This document shows positions 6,338-11,266 of a stretch of 11,266 bases of DNA, one piece after another. Both the position numbers and the translations under genes were made by a program. The stretch lies in the NCBI GenBank assembly GCA_018897475.1, contig JAHIKS010000059.1, positions 1-11,266 on the forward strand, read 5' to 3'. This DNA comes from Candidatus Altarchaeota archaeon. Lineage in GTDB: Archaea > Altiarchaeota > Altiarchaeia > IMC4 > QMZM01. Within the stretch, counting starts at the first letter, position 1. Each line of letters starts with the position of its first letter. The notes below the pieces were generated by a model. That model was not told where the DNA came from, made no database searches, and worked only from the letters and a program-made list of their open reading frames with translations.

Positions 6338-6697
6338 ATGAGTTATGTAAAATTTGAGGCACCCAAGGAGGTTATTGATAAGGCTCTGGAAGCCTTGGAA
6401 ACCGCAAGAGACACAGGGAAGGTAAAGAAGGGCACAAACGAGGTAACTAAAGCAGTGGAGCGGGGAAAGGCAGTCCTTGTTCTTATCGGCAGTGACATAA
6501 CCCCCCCTGAGATAGTAATGCATCTTCCTATGATATGCGATGAAAAGAACATACCCTATCTCTATGCCCCTAAGGAGGACATAGGTGAGGCAGTCGGGAT
6601 TCACGTATCTACTGCTGCAGGGTGCATAGTCGAGGAGGGAAAGGCGAAGGATTTGGTTGCCGATGTTGCGGAGAAGCTGAAGGGACTCAAGAAGTGA
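6338..6697 (+). CDS. rpl7ae: Ribosomal protein L7Ae (eL8), kink-turn binding
   Basis: L7Ae binds kink-turns in 23S rRNA and, in archaea, in box C/D and H/ACA guide RNAs and RNase P. The core signature is unmistakable: KKGTNEVTKAVERGKAVLV, then GSDITPPEIVMHLPMICDEKNIPY, then KEDIGEAVGI. The product is 119 residues, normal for the family. I start it at ATG 6338 (MSYVKFEAP) because GGAGG (6326-6330) is 7 bases upstream. The in-frame ATG at 6332 (121 residues) would leave only one base between Shine-Dalgarno and start. It is the first gene of a tight translation operon, with 14 bases to rps28e. Confidence 0.95.
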   Translation: MSYVKFEAPKEVIDKALEALETARDTGKVKKGTNEVTKAVERGKAVLVLIGSDITPPEIVMHLPMICDEKNIPYLYAPKEDIGEAVGIHVSTAAGCIVEEGKAKDLVADVAEKLKGLKK

Positions 6698-6711
6698 TTC
6701 TGTAATTCAAA

Positions 6712-6903
6712 ATGGTTTCGGCTCAAGTTGTCAAAATAATCGGAAGGACCGGCATATACGGGGAAGTAATACAGGTAATGTGCAAGATAACGGATGGCGA
6801 AAGCAAGGGAAGAGTAATAAGGAGGAACGTCCGCTCCCCGGTAAGAGAGGGGGACATCCTTGACCTCAGGGACCCATCCAGAGAGGCAAAGCCGTTGAGA
6901 TAA
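6712..6903 (+). CDS. rps28e: Ribosomal protein S28e
   Basis: The 63-residue small-subunit protein of the archaea/eukaryote type lies near the mRNA exit. It has the whole conserved pattern: VKIIGRTGIYGEVIQVMCKI, RVIRRNVRSPVREGDILDL and the REAKPLR end. Its length is normal. It sits between rpl7ae and rpl24e, the conserved archaeal order, and only one base separates its stop from the rpl24e start, so translation is probably coupled. Confidence 0.96.
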   Translation: MVSAQVVKIIGRTGIYGEVIQVMCKITDGESKGRVIRRNVRSPVREGDILDLRDPSREAKPLR

Positions 6904-6904
6904 A

Positions 6905-7405
6905 ATGAACTGTTCCTTCTGTGGCAATGAAATCGAACTTGGAACGGAAAAGATATTCGTCAGTAAAAAGGGGAAAGCATTCTATTTCTGCTCAAGTAAG
7001 TGTGAAAAGAACCTCCTGAAGCTTAAGAGAAAGCCCCGGAGGGTCAGATGGACCACTGAGTACAGAAAGGAGAAGGTCATAAGGCTCAAGAGCATGGAAA
7101 AGCCTGCAGAGAAGAAAGAGAAGCCGACAGAGCCCAAAGAGAAGCCAGCCGAGGAAAAGCCAAAAGAGAAAACGGCTGATGAAAAGAAGCATCCAAAGCC
7201 TGAAGAAAAGCACAAGGAGAAGCATGCTGAAGAAAAACACCCAGAGCATAAAGAAAAGCATGCAGAGAAGGAACATCCAAAGCACAAAGAGAAGCATGCT
7301 GAGGAGAAGTACAAAGAGAAACACTCAAAGCCCGAGGAGAAGCACACCAAAAAATCCAAGCCAAAGGCTGAAAAATCCAAAAAACCAAAAAAGGATAAAA
7401 AATGA
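6905..7405 (+). CDS. rpl24e: Ribosomal protein L24e with a long His/Lys/Glu-rich C-terminal tail
   Basis: Residues 1-62 are a complete L24e zinc-binding large-subunit protein: C3 and C6 in CSFCGNEIELG, C29 and C33 in FYFCSSKC, then RKPRRVRWTTEYRK. Archaeal L24e usually stops near here. This one continues for about 104 residues of Lys, Glu, His and Pro with no hydrophobic core. EKP-type repeats come first (65-89), then three tandem 12-residue units (103-138, consensus HKEKHAEEKHPE), then a Lys-rich end. The tail has about eleven histidines. It is in frame, free of stops and uses the same AAG/GAG codons, so it is a real extension, probably disordered and perhaps binding rRNA or metal. The stop overlaps the ndk ATG by 4 bases (ATGA). 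Confidence 0.93.
   Translation: MNCSFCGNEIELGTEKIFVSKKGKAFYFCSSKCEKNLLKLKRKPRRVRWTTEYRKEKVIRLKSMEKPAEKKEKPTEPKEKPAEEKPKEKTADEKKHPKPEEKHKEKHAEEKHPEHKEKHAEKEHPKHKEKHAEEKYKEKHSKPEEKHTKKSKPKAEKSKKPKKDKK
7211..7318 (+). repeat. Three tandem 36-base coding repeats in rpl24e
   Basis: Three consecutive 36-base units (7211-7246, 7247-7282, 7283-7318) encode HKEKHAEEKHPE, HKEKHAEKEHPK and HKEKHAEEKYKE. Divergence is mostly at third codon positions, so the repeat is kept at protein level. The in-frame unit length points to growth or loss by slippage or recombination. Confidence 0.85.
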
Positions 7406-7833
7406 AAACCCTACTCCTGATGAAACCATGGGCAGTTCAGAAGGGCCTGATAGGTGAAATACTAAGCAGATTCGAGAGAAGAGGCCTGAAGATAGCGGGC
7501 CTTAAGATTTTGGACGTAAGCAAGGAGATGGCGGAAGACCTCTATTTAATACACCGGGACAAGGACTTCTATGATGATTTGATAGAGCATATAACCTCTT
7601 CACCCATAGTGGCAGTAGTCCTTGACACCGACGTTCTGGAGCCTGATGCTGCAGTAGCACTTGTAAGGAAGATTATTGGAGCAACCGACCCGGCCAAGGC
7701 CGAGATGGGCACCATAAGAGGTGACTTCGGTCTGAGGATTGATAGGAACGTAGTCCACGCATCCGACTCAACGGATTCGGCAAAGAGGGAGATACCCATC
7801 TTTTTCAAGAAGGAGGAAATGGTAACCTACTAG
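7402..7833 (+). CDS. ndk: Nucleoside diphosphate kinase
   Basis: The 143-residue kinase moves the gamma-phosphate between NTPs and NDPs through a phosphohistidine. The catalytic histidine is H119 in NVVHASDS. The other active-site residues line up with well-studied NDPKs: K8, Y48, R89, T95, R106, N116, S121 and E130, with GATDPAKAEMGTIRGDFG intact. One departure is the normally invariant KPDGVQRG loop, which reads KPWAVQKG (8-15), with Trp for Asp. AAGGA 6 bases before the ATG is a usable ribosome binding site. The gene overlaps rpl24e by 4 bases and is followed after one base by rps19e. In many archaea infB follows ndk, but here it is absent. Confidence 0.95.
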   Translation: MKTLLLMKPWAVQKGLIGEILSRFERRGLKIAGLKILDVSKEMAEDLYLIHRDKDFYDDLIEHITSSPIVAVVLDTDVLEPDAAVALVRKIIGATDPAKAEMGTIRGDFGLRIDRNVVHASDSTDSAKREIPIFFKKEEMVTY

Positions 7834-7834
7834 A

Positions 7835-8254
7835 ATGGCAACAGCATACGACGTCTCAGCAGAAGATCTCATACCACAGGCTGCACAAGACCTCAAAAAT
7901 AAGGTAAAGCTTGAGATGCCTGAGTGGGCTCATATGGTCAAGACCGGAGCTCACAGAGAGAGAATTCCCGAAAGCGAGGACTGGTGGTGGTTCAGGGCTG
8001 CCTCACTTCTAAGGAAGTTATATGTCAGGGGGCCCACAGGCGTTCATAAACTGAGAGTCCTCTACGGAGGAAGAAAAAACAAGGGCGTAAAGCCCGAGAA
8101 ATTCTACCCTGCAGGGGGCAAAATAATCAGAGTAATCCTCAAGGAATTCGACGAGCTCGGATTCACGCAGAAGATAGATAAGGAAGGCAGAAAGATAACT
8201 CCCAAGGGGCAGGCCTATCTGGATAAGATAGCCACTGGAATTCTAAAACAATAA
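7835..8254 (+). CDS. rps19e: Ribosomal protein S19e
   Basis: The 139-residue S19e of the archaea/eukaryote small-subunit head has its conserved runs in order: YDVSAEDLI, MPEWAHMVKTGAHRERIPESEDWWWFRAAS (15-60 region), VRGPTGVHKLRVLYGGRKNKG, FYPAGGKIIRVILKEFDELGF and ITPKGQAYLDKIA. Its length is normal. One base separates it from ndk and one base from the PDCD5-like gene. The rps19e-PDCD5 pairing is a common archaeal arrangement, which supports both calls. Confidence 0.96.
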   Translation: MATAYDVSAEDLIPQAAQDLKNKVKLEMPEWAHMVKTGAHRERIPESEDWWWFRAASLLRKLYVRGPTGVHKLRVLYGGRKNKGVKPEKFYPAGGKIIRVILKEFDELGFTQKIDKEGRKITPKGQAYLDKIATGILKQ

Positions 8255-8255
8255 A

Positions 8256-8591
8256 ATGTCTGAACTTGAGGAGCTTAGACAGAGAAGAATCAAGCAGCTG
8301 GTGGAACAGCAAAGACAGGGCCAAGGTCAGCAGCTGCAGCAGCAGATGAAGGAGCAGGAGATAGAGGCCCAGATAAAGCTGATTATTACCCAGATTCTCA
8401 CCCCAGAAGCAAGAGAGAGGCTTGGCAACATAAGGCTTGCCAGGTCGCAGTTCGCCAGGCAGATTGAAATATTTCTGATTCAGCTTCATCAGGCTGGGAA
8501 ACTGCCGCAGAAACTTACCGACGAGCAGCTCAAGCAGATTCTCGAGAAGCTGAAACAGGGGAAGAGAGAGTTCAGTATAACGAGGGAATAA
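8256..8591 (+). CDS. PDCD5-family DNA-binding protein
   Basis: The 111-residue product belongs to the PDCD5/TFAR19 family, small helical nucleic-acid-binding proteins kept in archaea and eukaryotes; the precise archaeal role is unsettled. The family core is ITQILTPEARERLGNIRLAR, then FARQIEIFLIQLHQAGKLPQKLTDEQLKQIL. The N-terminal helix (about 14-38) is very Gln-rich (VEQQRQGQGQQLQQQ). It is the last gene of the operon. Its stop is 2 bases from the stop of the convergent membrane-protein gene, and a T-rich stretch just beyond (8597-8604) could end the transcript. The usual archaeal followers rpl39e and rpl31e are not here. Confidence 0.92.
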   Translation: MSELEELRQRRIKQLVEQQRQGQGQQLQQQMKEQEIEAQIKLIITQILTPEARERLGNIRLARSQFARQIEIFLIQLHQAGKLPQKLTDEQLKQILEKLKQGKREFSITRE

Positions 8592-8593
8592 CG

Positions 8594-9865
8594 CTATTTC
8601 TTTTTACCCGTTTCATTTGGCACCGGCTCACTTAATTCTTCCGGCAATGGCGCTTCCTCGTCCAGTTCAAGTTCTTCCTCGGCTCCCGGGGGGCTAATCT
8701 CCTCATCGAACTCTAGCTCTTCCTCTCCCCCTTCCTCTTCAAATTCGTAGCCAAGCTCTCCAACCTCCCCCTCAGCCACCTTTTTACCTTTTCTGGCAAG
8801 GGCTCTCTGAGCAGAAACCAAAATTAACATAATCACGAGAATAACGATGGTTGAATAGGTTACTGACCACTGCTCCAGGAAATATGCACCCTTAATCCTC
8901 TCAATCTCCTCCTCGGTCTCATCCAGCTGCACAACCAGGCCCCTGTTCTGGGAACTCAATTGCTCCCTCTCCGATTCAGTCTCAGCAAGGGTTTCATTGA
9001 GCTTGTCTCTATCCAGCTTTAATTCACCCATCATAATCCTGAGGTCTTCCATACCTATCTCGTCCGGGAGGTCGCTTGGTATCGATAACCACTCCACGAC
9101 GTTCATGCCAAGCTGTAGGTTGTCGTACTTATACTTCGCTGTGTCCAGATGTGCATCATCCAGAACCTCATCGTCTGATATGAAGAACACGAGGCCCTTA
9201 CCCACCCTGCTTGATATAGCGACGTTGGGTTTACTGCCCGGCGGAAAAGAGCCGGTACTCGTGGAGGTGTCCCAGTCCCCGGTAAGTATGGGCTTTACAT
9301 AATCTCCGGAAACATATATACCGTTCCCTCCAAAGAAACCAACCTCATAAACCTTGTACAGCAACGTCTTGACGGTCGAATCATCCCTTGAGAATGGCGC
9401 CTTCACAACGAACTCATTCTTATTCGTTCCAGGCTGCCTTGTGCCTGCGTCCACTATCGGGTCTGTGGAATCCTCCAGCTCCACATCGTCAACTACAACG
9501 CCGAAGGGAAGCAGCTGGTTGACATACTGCCCTCCCCCAATGATAAAAAGACCCCTGCCGTCCTTCATGACAAAATTCGCAATGGCGCTCAGCTCATTCG
9601 CATCAAGCTGGCTAGTCAGCCCCGGGATTATGATGAGGTCTGGATTATAGTCCTCAATAACGGTCTTTGACAGAGGAACCTCAGCCCTCAATATGTTGTA
9701 TCCCTCCTTCTCCAGTTCCTCCTTGAAGAGGGAATAATCAGAGTCTATCTTATGGCTGACTTTGTTCTCGTAGAAGAACACCCTGTTTCCTGCCGATGCC
9801 AAGCCGGCAATTGAAATTAACAGAATTGGGATTGAAATTAGGACCAATGTTTTACTCAGCTTCAT
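8594..9865 (-). CDS. Secreted GATase-like domain membrane protein with coiled-coil stalk and acidic tail
   Basis: I do not recognise a specific function. The 423-residue product has a signal peptide (1-25, hydrophobic 7-22, ASA before G26). Next is a Rossmann-like region (27-260) resembling class I glutamine-amidotransferase-like/DUF4350 domains: VFFYEN, DLIIIPGL, GRGLFIIGGG, GKGLVFFISDDE. A coiled coil follows at about 271-327. One membrane segment (about 335-352, VTYSTIVILVIMLILVSAQ) ends in RALARKGKK, which fits an inside C-terminus. The final 60 residues are highly acidic, with two 15-residue repeats (381-395 and 396-410, EEELEFDEE / EEELELDEE). The GATase nucleophile cysteine is missing (IIGGGQY), so the outer domain is probably for binding, not catalysis. 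Predicted layout: outer domain, stalk, membrane, acidic cytoplasmic tail. It lies 39 bases downstream of the phosphoesterase gene and has its own TATA-like sequence. Confidence 0.8.
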   Translation of the reverse strand: MKLSKTLVLISIPILLISIAGLASAGNRVFFYENKVSHKIDSDYSLFKEELEKEGYNILRAEVPLSKTVIEDYNPDLIIIPGLTSQLDANELSAIANFVMKDGRGLFIIGGGQYVNQLLPFGVVVDDVELEDSTDPIVDAGTRQPGTNKNEFVVKAPFSRDDSTVKTLLYKVYEVGFFGGNGIYVSGDYVKPILTGDWDTSTSTGSFPPGSKPNVAISSRVGKGLVFFISDDEVLDDAHLDTAKYKYDNLQLGMNVVEWLSIPSDLPDEIGMEDLRIMMGELKLDRDKLNETLAETESEREQLSSQNRGLVVQLDETEEEIERIKGAYFLEQWSVTYSTIVILVIMLILVSAQRALARKGKKVAEGEVGELGYEFEEEGGEEELEFDEEISPPGAEEELELDEEAPLPEELSEPVPNETGKKK

Positions 9866-9880
9866 TGTAATCTAATATTC

Positions 9881-9900
9881 GTTTATATGCTTAAATAAAT
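9881..9900 (-). promoter_or_regulatory. TATA-like stretch before the membrane-protein gene
   Basis: On the minus strand, ATTTATTTAAGCATATAAAC lies about 16-35 bases before the ATG at 9865 and contains two overlapping TATA-like sites. It falls in the 39-base gap after the phosphoesterase stop, so the membrane-protein gene may be transcribed independently. Confidence 0.35.
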
Positions 9901-9904
9901 TCAT

Positions 9905-10582
9905 TTATATCTCTTCAAACTTCAGGTGGATTCTCTCTCCAATGCCCAGAATTCCGGCCCTTTCGTTCGACACTGGACCTATGTTCACTATTCTGCTCTT
10001 ACCTATCCTGTCCTCCTTGCCTGCAGATTCATGCACATGGGAACAGAGAACCAGACTCGGCTGGAACTCCTCCACTATTTGCCTTACTGCGCTGCTTCCG
10101 ACATGCAGCCCACTACCCGTCATGTCGCATGCGGTGTCCTTCGGCGGACAGTGCAGTGCAAGCACAACCTTTTTATCACCCGCTTTCTTAAGCAACGGCT
10201 TCAGTCCCTTGTAGATTTCATCCTCGGTAAGCTCAAGGGGCGTATCAAACGGGGTGGTATTCGAACCGCCCAGACCTATCAGAACGGTATCATCCACAGC
10301 AATCGCCTTCCTGTGCAGGTTCACCTCGTGCTTGTCGAATATCTTGAGAACGCTCTTCCAGTCGCAGTTACCGGGAATGGCAAGAAGGTTGAAGTTGCTC
10401 ATAATCGAGAGGATGTGCTTAACGTCCTTCTCATTCTGTTTTCTATCCTTGAATGCCCCATGCCCTGAGAAGTCACCTAGAATTATCGCATCACCAATAT
10501 TGCTGGATGCCGCGAATTCCCTCATCCTCAGCAGCCCCTGTATGTCGCCATGAATGTCTGCAACGCAGAGGATTTTCCTCAT
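9905..10582 (-). CDS. Calcineurin-like metallophosphoesterase (Icc-related, COG2129-like)
   Basis: The 225-residue product has the full two-metal phosphoesterase ligand set: D9 and H11 in ADIHGD, D37 in LGDFSG, N72 in PGNCD, H144 in LALHCPP, and H182 and H184 in CSHVHES. The combination of GNCD, a VRQIVEEFQPSLVLCSHVHE block and the RIVNIGPVS ending fits the small archaeal Icc-related group. Substrate (phosphodiester, nucleotide or phosphoprotein) cannot be told from sequence. ATG 10582 is the natural start; MRKILCVADIHG is family-like. The gene is divergent from the MBL-fold gene across 36 AT-rich bases, and the membrane-protein gene lies 39 bases downstream on the same strand. Confidence 0.88.
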   Translation of the reverse strand: MRKILCVADIHGDIQGLLRMREFAASSNIGDAIILGDFSGHGAFKDRKQNEKDVKHILSIMSNFNLLAIPGNCDWKSVLKIFDKHEVNLHRKAIAVDDTVLIGLGGSNTTPFDTPLELTEDEIYKGLKPLLKKAGDKKVVLALHCPPKDTACDMTGSGLHVGSSAVRQIVEEFQPSLVLCSHVHESAGKEDRIGKSRIVNIGPVSNERAGILGIGERIHLKFEEI

Positions 10583-10618
10583 AGTTAAGATATTACCTCA
10601 AAAATTAAATAAGTAAAA

Positions 10619-11266
10619 ATGCCATCCATAACCTTCCTAGGCACGGGGGGAGGAAGATTCGTCCTTCTGAGCCAGAGGAGATACACCGGCGGGATATGGC
10701 TGAACCTGGAATCCACAATAGCACTGGATCCCGGGCCCGGAGCCCTGATAAGGGCCCTGCAGTTCGGCAAGAACCCCGAGAAGCTGGACGCCGTTATGGT
10801 TTCGCACAAGCACCTTGACCACTACAACGACGCAGAGCTCATGCTCGAGGCAATGACAAAGGGCGTAAAACGAAGGCGCGGTTACCTGGTTATTGACGAA
10901 AACGCTCTCGAATATATATCGAGCTATCACCAGAGCTTCGTCGACGTTTTAATCCCGAAGCCAGGCGACAGCTTCAGGCTGAATTACCTCAAGGTGCAGG
11001 CAATCCCCGCCAAGAGCCATGATGGCATGGGCTTTAGATTTCTCTCCGACGATGGCACAATAACCTATACCTCTGACACAGACTACTCCAAGGACCTCAT
11101 AAAGCACTACAGGAAATCTAGAATTCTCATTATAAATTCCATCTTCCCGTCCGGCATGAACATAAAAAGTCATCTGAATGCGGACGATGCCCTCAGGATT
11201 GTGAAAGAGGCAAAGCCGGAACTCGCAGTCCTGAACCACTTCGGGATGCAGATGCTGAACCGCGGC
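10619..11266 (+). CDS. MBL-fold metallo-hydrolase, 3' end beyond window
   Basis: The reading frame is open from ATG 10619 to the last base, giving 216 codons with no stop, so the gene is cut by the window edge. It begins with the usual beta-lactamase-fold pattern: ITFLGTGGGRF, then IALDPGPGALIRAL. The metal motif is VSHKHLDHYNDAE (H63, H65, D67, H68). H134 in AKSHDGMGFRF, D153 in YTSDTDY and H207 in LNHFGMQM complete the likely ligands. It resembles a widespread archaeal MBL-hydrolase family of unknown substrate. No lactamase, RNase J/CPSF or glyoxalase-specific features are visible in the part present. It is divergent from the phosphoesterase gene, and both may use the AT-rich 36-base gap as promoter. 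Confidence 0.88.
   Translation, partial: MPSITFLGTGGGRFVLLSQRRYTGGIWLNLESTIALDPGPGALIRALQFGKNPEKLDAVMVSHKHLDHYNDAELMLEAMTKGVKRRRGYLVIDENALEYISSYHQSFVDVLIPKPGDSFRLNYLKVQAIPAKSHDGMGFRFLSDDGTITYTSDTDYSKDLIKHYRKSRILIINSIFPSGMNIKSHLNADDALRIVKEAKPELAVLNHFGMQMLNRG

Noticed and set aside
6982..7388. Minus-strand frames opposite rpl24e rich in Phe, Leu, Cys and Ser
   Set aside because: They are the complement of the Lys/Glu/His repeat tail. The hydrophobic look is an antisense artefact, not a membrane protein.
9926..10468. 180-codon plus-strand frame opposite the phosphoesterase
   Set aside because: The minus-strand gene has the full metal-ligand motif set. The plus frame has none.

Overview
The window is archaeal. 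It carries archaea/eukaryote-type ribosomal proteins (L7Ae, S28e, L24e, S19e), a PDCD5-family protein, an archaeal non-bacterial GluRS, an MfnA-type decarboxylase and an archaeal-type riboflavin-pathway reductase. TATA-like boxes often sit about 20-30 bases before start codons, which suggests leaderless transcripts. The sequence does not fix the lineage. A euryarchaeote or an uncultivated relative is a reasonable guess, and that is inference.

Layout. (1) Bases 1-1568 are visibly AT-rich, favouring AGA/AAA/ATA codons, and look like accessory DNA. They hold short repeats, a gene for a helicase-less RecQ C-terminal module (RQC plus HRDC) joined to HEAT repeats, and a gene-free stretch of about 260 bases with a long inverted repeat, G-rich sequence and short direct repeats. 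(2) About 1420-2787 is an IS200/IS605-group (IS1341-like) element. It has a catalytically intact tnpB, no tnpA, and a well-folded omega-RNA/right end overlapping the 3' end of tnpB. It stops about 25 bases before mfnA. (3) Bases 2813-6256 hold mfnA (+), a riboflavin-pathway reductase (-, convergent with mfnA and ending 1 base away) and gltX (+, divergent from the reductase with a shared TATA-like region). Codon use here is AGG/AAG-rich and unlike region 1. (4) Bases 6338-8591 are a very compact six-gene operon: rpl7ae, rps28e, rpl24e, ndk, rps19e and a PDCD5-like gene, mostly with 1-base gaps or a 4-base overlap. (5) Bases 8594-10582 hold two minus-strand genes: a single-pass membrane protein with an outer GATase-like domain, a coiled-coil stalk and an acidic inner tail, and a calcineurin-like phosphoesterase. 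(6) From 10619 an MBL-fold hydrolase gene runs off the window end.

How the genes work together. gltX and the ribosomal operon supply translation. mfnA and the reductase feed cofactor synthesis (beta-alanine/CoA or tyramine/methanofuran; flavin and F420). The parts most worth a second look are the orphan RQC-HRDC-HEAT gene, the TnpB/omega-RNA unit whose predicted guide is the leader of mfnA, and the long His/Lys/Glu repeat tail on L24e. I see no CRISPR array, tRNA or rRNA.
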